This document shows positions 16,327 through 25,353 of a DNA stretch of 64,000 nucleotides, piece after piece (position 1 is the stretch's first letter; the number at the start of each line of letters is the position of its first letter). The position numbers and the translations under genes are program-made. The notes beneath the pieces are model-generated. The model saw only the letters and a program-made list of their open reading frames with translations. It searched no databases and was not told where the DNA came from. This DNA is from Halalkalibacter sp. APA_J-10(15). Lineage in GTDB: Bacteria; Bacillota; Bacilli; Bacillales; Bacillaceae_D. Location of the stretch: positions 1-64,000 of the forward strand of contig NZ_JALKEV010000020.1 in assembly GCF_023017105.1 (NCBI RefSeq), given 5' to 3'.

Positions 16327-19197
16327 TCAGCGTGTTCCCTCTCGCTGTTCTGGTGTTGCACGACAAATAGACAAGTAAGAACAAAATGGTGAGCATTCTT
16401 GAGGAGCCACATCATAGGATTGAGACATTCCTTTCCACAATAAATGAACTTGCTCGATGACTTGATATTTATCTAAAAAGGACTTTGTTCCAAAGTCATC
16501 TTCACGATTTTTGCAATGTGACGTTACTTGATACGGTGAATGTTTTCCAATTAGTTCAGAGCGCCAAATTCCGTTATTTGTTCTCTTACTAGGCTCTTTT
16601 AATGAAATATAGGAGGCACCATCTACGATCATCTCTTTGTTTTCCTTTAACGCAAGCTGTTCCCGAATCGCATACGCATATAAAGGAAGTTGTAGCTTTA
16701 AGCCCGATTGAACCTCGTCCATTTTAATCGTAGCAGCTCCCGTCTTGTAGTCATAGATCACAATTGATTGACCTTTCTGATCAACACGGTCCACTTTACC
16801 AACAAGTATAAGTGATTCTTCTTCGGATATAGGGAGTTCTAAACGAACTGGATATTCAAATGCCATTATCTTCATCTCTTCAAGAGCATGATTATGCCAA
16901 AAATGCTTTAATTCAGCTTGCCACCATTGAATTAATCGTTGTTGCCATTGCTCCTTTTTTAACATTAAATCTAATCGAGAAAGCTCATGATTTTGCTGCT
17001 CAACGTCTACCCATTTTTCTTCGAATTGTTCCCTTAAACGAACCGGAACTTGCTGTAGCTCAATGTCAGTAGCAGATCCGAACGGACGGTTAACTAATTG
17101 ACAGTCTCGATAAACACCTTCAATCAAATCGTGGACAACTTGACCAATTGATAGGGGTGATACTTGTTCTTGCTTTGCTTTTAGCTCCCCAACGTTTAAT
17201 CCTCTCTCCATGGCAAATCGAAAAGAGCAGCGAGCATAGCTTTCAAGCTCCGTTACTGCTACGATATGCTTTTTTTTCTTTGCTGCATACTCTGACGTGA
17301 ATCGCTCTTTCGCTTCAGCCAAACGGGCTTGTCGTTCTTGTACTTTTAATAGTGATGCAGGTATCTGATCTACCTTATAACCTTCTCCTATTTTCGATGC
17401 CACTTGCTCCACAAATGATTGCTTCGTCAAGCTGACAGCTTTTTGCATACGCTTCTGCCATGACCACACCTCATCTATATAAAGATCCATTAAATAAGGA
17501 GACGGCAAATGAGGATGTTCAGGGTCAACACCTCGCACATATGTAAAGATAATCGTCTCGACTTGTAAAAGGGCAAGCTGATCAACATACGCTTGCTGCT
17601 TCAACTGAAAATGCTCTTGTGTCGGCGCACTATACCGAATAGGTAAATGGGCTAAATCTCGTTCCTGAACGTATCCACCTAAACGGTGAGGAGATGGGAA
17701 GCGGCCTTCATTCATTCCTACAACGTATAATCGTTTACCTAAAAAAGAACGAATGTCACGCCACGTATGAATAGCTATCCCTCTCTTGCTTCCACGTATT
17801 TTAAAGATACTAGTAGACGAGCCTATTGCACGAAACCATTCGACAAATAACTCAAATGTCACTTTTACATCAACGTTTTTTTCCTTTAATTCTGTTAGCT
17901 CGGCTTCTACTTTACTAACGATTAACTCTAATGCCTTGAATTCATCTGCTATTTCTTGTTGCACAGAAAGACGACCCTTTTCCATTAGCTTCTCTTGCCA
18001 ATATGATAATAAAGGCAACCTCTTCAACCAATCGAGTAAGTTCGTTAAATAATGAATAAATAAGTCTTCATCAGAGCGCTTCCATTCAAACACCATATCG
18101 TATAACTGCTTATACCTTTCATCAAGCCACTGTCCATTTTCAAGAAAATCTTTCTTTTGCTTAGCAAAAGATAGCCCCTTGACATCATGTAGCTTCAAAA
18201 CCTGCTCTACGATCGGCAGCTGCTCCCATTTCGTTAATGGCCTTTGCTCCCATTCAATCACTTGCTTAATAAAGGAGAAAATAGCAGTCGTTTCTATTGT
18301 TCGTTTAACTGGAGTTTGTAAAGGAATATGATACATATCAGCATATCGTTGTAATTGTTGTAGCCCGTCCTGTTCATCAGCGAGCAGTATTCCAATTTGC
18401 TCTTCAGGCAATGAGGATAAAGAAATCTCCTCCATTACGCCCCTCCACTGCTCCTCTATCGTAGTTGCTGCAATCACTTTTTTCTTATTCTCTTGCTTCG
18501 GTCGTTTACTAGGTTGCCAGTGATTGTCAAAGCCCATTTGCTCCAACTCTCTCACGGTCTGCTCGACAATTTCAAAAGATTCATTCGGTAGAATCACTTC
18601 GATCTTGGCACCTGTATCTTTTAACGCTTTGATAAACAATGATTGCAAAGGGCTAAAATCAAAAAAACCGTCAATGACAACATGAGAGAGATGAATACCT
18701 TTCCCATTCAGTAATGATTGAATAGCGGATAAAATTCGATTCTCTGGATCAAGTAGCTTTTTTTCATTAATAATCACTTGTTCATATTTCATAAAAAGCG
18801 GAATTAATGGCTTTAAAGATCCTTCAAGCTCCTGTACGCCAACTCCTAAACGCTTTATTTGTCCATAAGTGTCAGCGTAGCCCCGAGCCTTGGCCATATT
18901 CATCTCGCCATCAAACATGCTTTCATCTCTAACGAACTGCTGGAAGAATAGTGTACGCTCCTCTTCTGTTAACGATAAATACGACATTTCCTTTTGATCA
19001 AGAATATAAGTTGCCAAATCATCAAACGTACAAACGATTAGCCCTGGTTGCTTCTCTCTTGCTTGCTTCAACCAAGAGGAAGATGGCAACAAATAGAAGG
19101 CTCGATTGTTAGTTTCTTGCTGGCGTTTATATGTAGCTTCTAACCTCGATTTATGAGCTACAACATGTATTTCTGCTCCATAAATTATCTGTTTCAT
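16327..19197 (-). CDS. addB: AddB-like nuclease/inactivated-helicase subunit
   Basis: Partner of the helicase downstream, 956 aa. The N-terminal region (ETNNRAFYLLPSSSWLKQAR, FDDLATYI) has the UvrD-like fold pattern but lacks the GxxGSGKT Walker A found at the start of B. subtilis AddB (about 1,166 aa). The C-terminal nuclease is recognisable from VTELESYARCSFRFAMERGL, GKVDRVDQ and IVIYDYKTG. One Cys before the nuclease (ARCSF) and three near the end (ECSPFCSYLSIC) would ligate the 4Fe-4S cluster of AddB proteins. So nuclease and Fe-S parts are kept, and the ATP site is missing or lost. First gene of the pair. Confidence 0.75.
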   Translation of the reverse strand: MKQIIYGAEIHVVAHKSRLEATYKRQQETNNRAFYLLPSSSWLKQAREKQPGLIVCTFDDLATYILDQKEMSYLSLTEEERTLFFQQFVRDESMFDGEMNMAKARGYADTYGQIKRLGVGVQELEGSLKPLIPLFMKYEQVIINEKKLLDPENRILSAIQSLLNGKGIHLSHVVIDGFFDFSPLQSLFIKALKDTGAKIEVILPNESFEIVEQTVRELEQMGFDNHWQPSKRPKQENKKKVIAATTIEEQWRGVMEEISLSSLPEEQIGILLADEQDGLQQLQRYADMYHIPLQTPVKRTIETTAIFSFIKQVIEWEQRPLTKWEQLPIVEQVLKLHDVKGLSFAKQKKDFLENGQWLDERYKQLYDMVFEWKRSDEDLFIHYLTNLLDWLKRLPLLSYWQEKLMEKGRLSVQQEIADEFKALELIVSKVEAELTELKEKNVDVKVTFELFVEWFRAIGSSTSIFKIRGSKRGIAIHTWRDIRSFLGKRLYVVGMNEGRFPSPHRLGGYVQERDLAHLPIRYSAPTQEHFQLKQQAYVDQLALLQVETIIFTYVRGVDPEHPHLPSPYLMDLYIDEVWSWQKRMQKAVSLTKQSFVEQVASKIGEGYKVDQIPASLLKVQERQARLAEAKERFTSEYAAKKKKHIVAVTELESYARCSFRFAMERGLNVGELKAKQEQVSPLSIGQVVHDLIEGVYRDCQLVNRPFGSATDIELQQVPVRLREQFEEKWVDVEQQNHELSRLDLMLKKEQWQQRLIQWWQAELKHFWHNHALEEMKIMAFEYPVRLELPISEEESLILVGKVDRVDQKGQSIVIYDYKTGAATIKMDEVQSGLKLQLPLYAYAIREQLALKENKEMIVDGASYISLKEPSKRTNNGIWRSELIGKHSPYQVTSHCKNREDDFGTKSFLDKYQVIEQVHLLWKGMSQSYDVAPQECSPFCSYLSICRATPEQREGTR

Positions 19198-19292
19198 GAA
19201 TATCTATTCACTCCCTCCAACGTAAATCGCTCCTTCAAGTTTACCATCTTTCATTAAACACGAGAAACGCCAGCTCCATTTTGTACAAAAAA

Positions 19293-19325
19293 ATGCTTCA
19301 AAAGGTTAAATACCTAATGAAGCAT
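19293..19325 (-). terminator. yisL terminator
   Basis: Stem ATGCTTCA..AGGT with its complement, followed on the minus strand by TTTTTTTG. Confidence 0.7.
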
Positions 19326-19344
19326 CTCTAGTATTAAAAACTGA

Positions 19345-19719
19345 TTAAAAACGAATCACGCCATACCCCATCAAAATGACGATAAGACTTATTACAACAA
19401 GTGCAATCCAATAGACTCCAGCCTTATCTCCTAGCGTGCTCTTCTTCGTACGGACTAGGATCATTTCCATCACATAAATGAGTACAAGTGCAAGAATACC
19501 TTTCACTATAAGTACAACTGGAAATTGATACCCTATTAATGTACCAATACCTGACACGAGCATAATCAAATAGAACAACCGGGTAATCATATGTACGATC
19601 GTTGCACCTTTGTTCTTCTGTGCTTTATATAAGAAAAAAGCAGCAATGAACAAAATTATCAAGATAGCCCATGAGCCTCGATGTGACTCATAGAAGATAT
19701 TAATCAAAGTTTGTGACAT
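19345..19719 (-). CDS. yisL: YisL family membrane protein
   Basis: Integral membrane protein of 124 aa with four hydrophobic segments. It resembles the UPF0344/YisL family of bacilli: KGATIVHMITRLFYLIMLVSG and MEMILVRTKK are the recognisable blocks. Function is unknown. ATG after GGGGGAG. It has its own terminator. In B. subtilis yisL also lies in the wider addAB region. Confidence 0.8.
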   Translation of the reverse strand: MSQTLINIFYESHRGSWAILIILFIAAFFLYKAQKNKGATIVHMITRLFYLIMLVSGIGTLIGYQFPVVLIVKGILALVLIYVMEMILVRTKKSTLGDKAGVYWIALVVISLIVILMGYGVIRF

Positions 19720-19868
19720 CTCTACTCCCCCTTTCCTTATTTTCTTCCTTTAAGTATAAGCGACATGAGGAGGATTCTCCAAGTCTAAACCGTATATTTT
19801 TGTACGGTATTGACTAAGTTCAATGAAACGTCATTCAATTGTTGCGAAATTGTACCACTTTTATCAAG

Positions 19869-19902
19869 AAAAAACCGTATAAGTTATAAACTCAATACGG
19901 TT
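19869..19902 (-). terminator. Terminator of the pst-phoU operon
   Basis: Stem AACCGTAT / ATACGGTT with a 14-base loop and TTTTTTC on the minus strand, about 35 bases after the phoU stop. Confidence 0.75.
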
Positions 19903-19938
19903 ATCCCACTTAGACATGTGAATACCATTTCATAATCA

Positions 19939-20586
19939 TCAATTCAAATCGAAATGCTTCCCATTAACTTCATAGATAACCCATTCTGCAATATTTGTTG
20001 CATAGTCCGCAATCCGTTCAATAAATCGACCAATAAAAGCGAGTTGGGTAATTTGATTAATTTCAATCGTACCATCTTGTCTTGAAAACAATTCACGAAT
20101 AAACTGCCCATACATTTGATCGACTCTATCATCCATAGTAGCAATCTTCTGTGCGACTAATATATTCGTTTTTTCATATGATTCTAGAGCAATCAGTAGC
20201 ATTTCCTGAGCTTTCATCCCTATTTCAAGGATTTGATTCTGAAAAGGAGTAACATGAGTCATTCTTTTTGACTGTTTAGCCAAATCAACAGCTAGATCAG
20301 CCACCCTCTCTAAATCACTCGATATTTTTAATGCGACAATTAATTTTCGTAAATCACTGGCAACTGGCTGCTGTTTAGATATAAGCAAAATAATCTCATC
20401 ATGCATACTCAACTCTAGTTGATTGATTTTATAATCTTCGTTAATGATCTTATCCATCAAAGCTTGGTCGGAAGAATCAAATGCTTTTAAAGCATTATTC
20501 AAAATCGTATCAACATCTCTTCCCATTTTAAGTAAATTCATTTTCACAACATCAAGCTGACTATCAAACTGTGATCGTATAGACAT
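19939..20586 (-). CDS. phoU: Phosphate signalling protein PhoU
   Basis: Peripheral protein of about 215 aa made of two three-helix PhoU repeats (about 1-105 and 110-210). The family blocks are DLRKLIVALKISSDLERVADLA and FIGRFIERIADYATNIAEWV. It dampens phosphate signalling through Pst and the PhoR kinase. The ATG at 20,586 follows GGTGAGG at 7 bases and is preferred over a TTG two codons upstream. Last gene of the pst operon, 14 bases after pstB. Confidence 0.92.
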   Translation of the reverse strand: MSIRSQFDSQLDVVKMNLLKMGRDVDTILNNALKAFDSSDQALMDKIINEDYKINQLELSMHDEIILLISKQQPVASDLRKLIVALKISSDLERVADLAVDLAKQSKRMTHVTPFQNQILEIGMKAQEMLLIALESYEKTNILVAQKIATMDDRVDQMYGQFIRELFSRQDGTIEINQITQLAFIGRFIERIADYATNIAEWVIYEVNGKHFDLN

Positions 20587-20600
20587 AAACAAACCTCACC

Positions 20601-21437
20601 TTAACCAAAGCGCCCTGTGATATAATCTTCCGTGCGAGAATCATTAGGATTTGAAAAAATAAGATCTGTTTGATCGAATTCAACAACTTCCCCATTCAAA
20701 AAGAACGCTGTTTTATCTGAAATACGTGCTGCCTGCTGCATATTATGAGTAACAATAATAATGGAATATGATTCTTTTAACTTTTGAATTAGCTCTTCAA
20801 CTTTTAATGTTGATTTGGGATCGAGGGCAGAAGTAGGTTCATCCATTAAAATAACATCCGGTTCAATCGCTAAACATCTAGCAATACACAGACGTTGCTG
20901 TTGTCCACCAGATAATCCATAAGCATTTTCATTTAACCGATCTTTTACTTCATCCCAAATATAAGCCCCTTGCAAGCTTTTCTCAACAATTTCATCTAAA
21001 ACCTTTTTATTACGAATCCCATGAATACGTGGTCCATAGGCAATGTTGTCATAGATCGATTTCGGAAAAGGATTAGGCTTTTGAAACACCATTCCAACAC
21101 GCGTTCTTAAATCTTCTACTTTATAAGAACGATTGAGGATACTTTTTCCGCGATACATAATATCACCTGAAATTTTTACAATTGGAATGAGCTCAACCAT
21201 GCGATTTAGTGTCTTAATATATGTGGATTTACCACATCCAGAAGGACCAATAATGGCCGTTACTTCCTTCTCATGAATGGCTAGGTTAATATTTTTTAGG
21301 GCGTGATCCTTGCCATACCATAAGTTTAATGATTTCGTATCATATACTACACTCTTATTTACCTTCACTTGTGTAGATTGCCTACTGTCTGTATGATTTA
21401 TCATTTTGTTTTCTTTCGTTGACGCAAGTACCATCAT
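20601..21437 (-). CDS. pstB: Phosphate ABC transporter ATPase PstB
   Basis: ATPase subunit of the high-affinity phosphate importer, 278 aa. Motifs: Walker [10 protein letters not shown], the PstB-specific [14 protein letters not shown], signature LSGGQQQR, Walker [15 protein letters not shown]-loop ITVTHNM-like ([15 protein letters not shown]). There is an N-terminal extension of about 30 residues before the ABC domain. Two consecutive ATG codons follow AAGGGGGAG, and the second may be used. Located between pstA and phoU. Confidence 0.95.
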   Translation of the reverse strand: MMVLASTKENKMINHTDSRQSTQVKVNKSVVYDTKSLNLWYGKDHALKNINLAIHEKEVTAIIGPSGCGKSTYIKTLNRMVELIPIVKISGDIMYRGKSILNRSYKVEDLRTRVGMVFQKPNPFPKSIYDNIAYGPRIHGIRNKKVLDEIVEKSLQGAYIWDEVKDRLNENAYGLSGGQQQRLCIARCLAIEPDVILMDEPTSALDPKSTLKVEELIQKLKESYSIIIVTHNMQQAARISDKTAFFLNGEVVEFDQTDLIFSNPNDSRTEDYITGRFG

Positions 21438-21452
21438 AACTCCCCCTTAAGA

Positions 21453-22337
21453 TTAATACCTTTTTTGATACTTATTACGAATAACAATAGCAGCTGAGTT
21501 CATAACAAAGAGAACTAATAGTAATACGACAATCGTCGCAGCAGCTAAATTCGCATACTCTGCAACAAGAGCTGCATCAATCGTCCAATAATAAATTTGC
21601 ATCGGCAATACAGTAAAACGATCCATAATACCACCAGGAAAAGGAATAAGTAAAGCCGGAATTCCAATAACGACAAGCGGGGCCGTTTCTCCTATCGCAC
21701 GGGATAACGATAAAATAGCACCTGTTAATATTCCTGGTAATGCAGCTGGCAAAATAATATTTTTGATCGTTTGCCATTTTGTTGCACCCATTCCGTAAGA
21801 GGCTTCACTTAAAAATCCTGGAACCGCTCTTATTGCCTCTTGACTAGCAACAACAATAATTGGTAAAACAAGCAATGACATCGTTAAACCACCGGCTAAA
21901 ATAACATTCCCAAGACCCAATAATCGTACAAAAATAGTCAAACCTAATATCCCAAATACAATGGAAGGAACACCAGCCAAATTGGATATGTTCGTTTGAA
22001 TAAACGAATGAAATTTCCCTCTTTTCGCATAGCACTCTAAATAAATCGCTGTCCCGACTCCCAAAAACATTGTCACTGGCCCCACTATGAGCATGAGCCA
22101 AAGTGTTCCTAAAATAGCTCCCATAATACCAGCTATATCAGCGTTAGTGGATAATCTTCCTGTCAAAAAATTCAAATCAATCCATCCCACACTCTCAGAA
22201 ACGACTCTCGCAATTAGAACTGCTAATACTGCTAGCCCAAATAAGGTCGAGAGAAAAAAAATCATTTTGCAAACTTTATTAAAAAGTAGCCTCGTATTCA
22301 TTCTCTTTGCCACTTGCACATGATCTACGTATTTCAT
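21453..22337 (-). CDS. pstA: Phosphate ABC transporter permease PstA
   Basis: Inner-membrane channel subunit of 294 aa with six predicted membrane segments. Motifs: NLAGVPSIVFGILGL and the EAA loop EASYGMGATKWQTIKNIILPAALPGILTG (shown in part), followed by SRAIGETAPL. It pairs with PstC. ATG after GGGAGGAATATT, only 2 bases beyond the pstC stop. Confidence 0.94.
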   Translation of the reverse strand: MKYVDHVQVAKRMNTRLLFNKVCKMIFFLSTLFGLAVLAVLIARVVSESVGWIDLNFLTGRLSTNADIAGIMGAILGTLWLMLIVGPVTMFLGVGTAIYLECYAKRGKFHSFIQTNISNLAGVPSIVFGILGLTIFVRLLGLGNVILAGGLTMSLLVLPIIVVASQEAIRAVPGFLSEASYGMGATKWQTIKNIILPAALPGILTGAILSLSRAIGETAPLVVIGIPALLIPFPGGIMDRFTVLPMQIYYWTIDAALVAEYANLAAATIVVLLLVLFVMNSAAIVIRNKYQKRY

Positions 22338-22339
22338 AA

Positions 22340-23284
22340 TTAATATTCCTCCCTATACTTACGAGAAATATATTGCGCTAGCAAGTTCATGACAAGTGTA
22401 AAAACAAACAATGTCATCGCCACCGCATATAGGCTATAATATATCGTCGAACCAGCAGGAGCATCCCCACTAGAGACTTCAACAATGTATGCAGTCATCG
22501 TCTGCATAGATTGAGTAATATCGAAAGTAAAGTTTTTTGAGCTTCCACTTGCAATTGTCACAATCATCGTTTCTCCAATCGCACGAGAAATACCCAAAAC
22601 AAAGGATGCAATAATACCAGATGTTGCCGCTGGGATAATGACTCGACTCGTTACTTCTAGTTTAGTCGATCCTAATGCAAGTGCCCCTTCCCGCATTGAA
22701 TTCGGTACAGAACTCATTGCATCTTCAGATAAGGACGCCACCATTGGAATAATCATAATGCCCATGACAATACCTGGACTCAATATATTCGTCAGCTCTA
22801 AACCAGGTATAAACGAACGTAAAATCGGTGTTACAAATGTAAAAGCAAAGAATCCATAAACAATCGTAGGAATACCTGCTAATACTTCAAGCAAAGGCTT
22901 TAACGTTTTTCTTATTCTTTCTGATGCATATTCGCTTAAATAGACAGCTGTCATTAACCCAATTGGAATAGCCACAAACATGGCAATGATGGAAGACAAT
23001 AACGTTCCCATTATGAGTGGTAGTACACCAAATTGAGGTTCCTGACTTAAAGGTCTTAATACAGTCCCTGTAAAGAAATCTAACAAAGGAACTCTACGGA
23101 AGAATTCAAACGTTTCAGTTAATAATGTAAATAAAATGCCAATTGTCGTTAAGATTGAAACCGTTGCAATGAGTAATAACAATTTTGGAATCAGTTTTTC
23201 AAAGACACTTAAAAAGTTTCTTGAACTCTTTTTTTCAGCAATTAATTGTTGCACATTCACCGTTTTCCCCATTTTCATTTCCAC
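22340..23284 (-). CDS. pstC: Phosphate ABC transporter permease PstC
   Basis: Membrane channel subunit, about 315 aa from a GTG at 23,284 that follows AAGGGGGG; the open frame runs further up to 23,359 but that part has no ribosome-binding site. Six membrane segments. Motifs: LAGIPTIVYGFFAF, the EAA loop EGALALGSTKLEVTSRVIIP, and ISRAIGETMIVTIASG. Second gene of the operon, about 100 bases after pstS. Confidence 0.93.
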   Translation of the reverse strand: MEMKMGKTVNVQQLIAEKKSSRNFLSVFEKLIPKLLLLIATVSILTTIGILFTLLTETFEFFRRVPLLDFFTGTVLRPLSQEPQFGVLPLIMGTLLSSIIAMFVAIPIGLMTAVYLSEYASERIRKTLKPLLEVLAGIPTIVYGFFAFTFVTPILRSFIPGLELTNILSPGIVMGIMIIPMVASLSEDAMSSVPNSMREGALALGSTKLEVTSRVIIPAATSGIIASFVLGISRAIGETMIVTIASGSSKNFTFDITQSMQTMTAYIVEVSSGDAPAGSTIYYSLYAVAMTLFVFTLVMNLLAQYISRKYREEY

Positions 23285-23386
23285 TTCAAAATTCCCCCCT
23301 TCACCCAGTTCCTTCAAACGACTAACGATTATGAAAGCAGAGAAGATGAGCGCAATCATGCCTCATCTTCTACCACTATTTTTGGC

Positions 23387-24406
23387 TTAATTTAACCCAT
23401 CAAGGACTTCAATATAAGATTGAATTTCTTCTTCTGGAAGTGGTGCAAAGCCTGTTTCACCAGCGAACTTGTTTACATTATTGACTACGTAATAGGCAAA
23501 ATCGAGAACTTGCGGCTTTTCTTTTGCCATATCAACATTCAAATAAGTGAATACTGGACGTGTAAATGGAGCATAATCACCAGATTCATCAATTGTATCT
23601 AAGCTTGGGGCAACGGGGCCGCTACCAAAATCAACATGTACTGCTTGAAGCTGGTCTTGGTTGTTCACATAATAACCAAAGCCAAAGAATGCAATTCCGT
23701 TTACATCTTCTGATACTAGATTAACTAATGTAGAATATTCCTGTTGAAGATTAACAGAGTCAACTAAATCTTCTTTTTCCAAAATGACTTCATAAAAGAA
23801 CTCGTATGTTCCGTGGTTTTCATTCGGTCCCATTGGCTTAATTTCATCATCTGGAAAACTCGGGTCAAGATCAGACCATTTTGTTACGCCACCATCATGC
23901 TTAAAAATACTAATAAGCTGTTCATCTGTTAATTCAGTCGCCCAATCATTGTCAGGGTGAATAACAAATGTTAATCCATCTAATGCAACTTTAAACTCTT
24001 GAACTTCGATTCCTAGTTCGTCAGCAAGCTCTAATTCTTCCTCTTTAATTGCACGTGATGCATCGTTAAAATCAGTTCCACCCTCTGCTAAGAAACGTTG
24101 AAACCCAGCACTTGTTCCTGCACGGCTCACTTCAACCGATACACCTTGCTGACCATTTAACATGTAATCTTCAGCAATAACTGACATTAACGGATAAACC
24201 GTTCCAGAACCGTCTACAACAACACTTCCACTTAATTCTTCAGATGTACCTTCTGATGAATCACTATCTTCTGTATCATCAGTTGTTTCTTCTGTTTCTG
24301 TACCACCTGTGTTTTCCTCAGGAGCATCTGTTTCATCCGCAGATCCACATGCTACTGCAACAAGCATTAGAACGGCCATCATTAATAGCATTAATAGTTT
24401 CTTCAT
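23387..24406 (-). CDS. pstS: Phosphate-binding lipoprotein PstS
   Basis: Captures inorganic phosphate outside the membrane. A signal peptide with the lipobox AVAC is followed by an acidic linker of about 40 residues. The binding domain then has the phosphate-site blocks VDGSGTVYPL, SRAGTSAGFQRF, and DFNDASRAIK. 339 aa. ATG after GGGAGGACAATGAA. The gene heads pstS-C-A-B-phoU, and a PhoP box lies upstream. The acidic linker resembles that of PhnD. Confidence 0.95.
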   Translation of the reverse strand: MKKLLMLLMMAVLMLVAVACGSADETDAPEENTGGTETEETTDDTEDSDSSEGTSEELSGSVVVDGSGTVYPLMSVIAEDYMLNGQQGVSVEVSRAGTSAGFQRFLAEGGTDFNDASRAIKEEELELADELGIEVQEFKVALDGLTFVIHPDNDWATELTDEQLISIFKHDGGVTKWSDLDPSFPDDEIKPMGPNENHGTYEFFYEVILEKEDLVDSVNLQQEYSTLVNLVSEDVNGIAFFGFGYYVNNQDQLQAVHVDFGSGPVAPSLDTIDESGDYAPFTRPVFTYLNVDMAKEKPQVLDFAYYVVNNVNKFAGETGFAPLPEEEIQSYIEVLDGLN

Positions 24407-24469
24407 TTCATTGTCCTCCCTTTTTCTTTAACGAGAATGTGTGTAATAGGTTTCCCTCTCACATTTGCT

Positions 24470-24534
24470 AGTATAGTCTCGCATTATTAAGAGAGTATGG
24501 TTACAATGTAAAGGTTTTGTAAATGAATGTTGAA
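24470..24534 (-). promoter_or_regulatory. PhoP-type box and promoter of pstS
   Basis: Repeats TTTACA (24,507-24,512 and 24,518-24,523, minus strand) and a weaker TTCAAC (24,529-24,534) stand at exact 11-bp steps. A -10 TATACT lies at 24,470-24,475. It has the same spacing as the box before phnD, which suggests shared PhoP control. Confidence 0.75.
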
Positions 24535-24646
24535 ATCTATCTATATTGGGCATTTGACCTATCAAATAATGTCTAAATTTAAGAAAACTATTCTTATTAA
24601 TGAGGTACATTGACAACTTTCACCGTAGCAAAGGAACTACTAAAAA

Positions 24647-24672
24647 AGCACTTAGACATTCGTCCAAGTGCT
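24647..24672 (-). terminator. uspA terminator
   Basis: Stem AGCACTTAGAC / GTCCAAGTGCT (one mismatch) followed by TTTTTT on the minus strand. Confidence 0.8.
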
Positions 24673-24687
24673 CTAAATTCATATAAT

Positions 24688-25104
24688 TTATTTCACTATT
24701 AATACTGGTTTATCAACCCGCTTAGCAATCTTATGACTCACACTTCCTAATACAAAGGTTTGAAACTTGTTTAATCCACGGCTACCTACCACGACATAAT
24801 CATAGTCGCCATCATTGGCAAACTTCACAATCGCTGGTCCTGGTTCTCCATGAATAATATGAACTTCATGGTCAATCTGTTTTTCTTCGATTAATTGAAT
24901 AATCGGGGCTAGCATCTCCTTACGCTTACGAGCGACTTCATACTTACTTGAATGGGCTAAGATATCCGCCTTTGAGGTTGCACCATCAACCGCATAGACG
25001 ACATCTATCCTTCCACTATTTAACTCTACGAGCTCGATAGCCTTCTCTGCTGAACGAACAGAATGATCAGAACCATCTGCAGCTAACAAAACACGTTTAA
25101 ACAT
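24688..25104 (-). CDS. Universal stress protein, UspA family
   Basis: Single Usp domain of 138 aa. It begins with FKRVLLAADGSDHS and has the nucleotide-binding pattern GEPGPAIVKFA followed by VVVGSRGLNKFQTFVLGSVSHKIA (GxxG-9x-GS), so it is of the ATP-binding type. It stands alone, with its own terminator and a perfect cre site just upstream, so carbon catabolite control is likely. The client or signal is unknown. Confidence 0.9.
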   Translation of the reverse strand: MFKRVLLAADGSDHSVRSAEKAIELVELNSGRIDVVYAVDGATSKADILAHSSKYEVARKRKEMLAPIIQLIEEKQIDHEVHIIHGEPGPAIVKFANDGDYDYVVVGSRGLNKFQTFVLGSVSHKIAKRVDKPVLIVK

Positions 25105-25136
25105 TGCAACCCCTCCCTCTTTCTATTGTAAACGGT

Positions 25137-25150
25137 TTCACTCAGAGAGT
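25137..25150 (-). promoter_or_regulatory. cre site (CcpA) upstream of the UspA gene
   Basis: TGTAAACGGTTTCA matches TGWAANCGNTNWCA at every position. It overlaps a possible -10 (TACAAT, minus strand) about 33 bases before the start codon, a position that would repress. Confidence 0.65.
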
Positions 25151-25302
25151 GAATGGTAAAGTTTATTATTTTTTAGGGCATTTCCATTCATATAGAATAC
25201 AACCTTCAATTTCACTTATTCCCTTCTCGCGTATGTTCCAAACATCCGATCAGAAGTCTTCATTTATGTTCATTCTATAACTTAAAAACGTTTCTTAATC
25301 AA

Positions 25303-25346
25303 AAAGACAAGCTACATTGAACGATTTGCTCACTATAGCTTGCCTT
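25303..25346 (-). terminator. Terminator after the SulP gene
   Basis: Stem AAGGCAAGCTA / TAGCTTGTCTT with T-run on the minus strand, just past the stop at 25,354. Confidence 0.7.
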
Positions 25347-25353
25347 ATTAACC

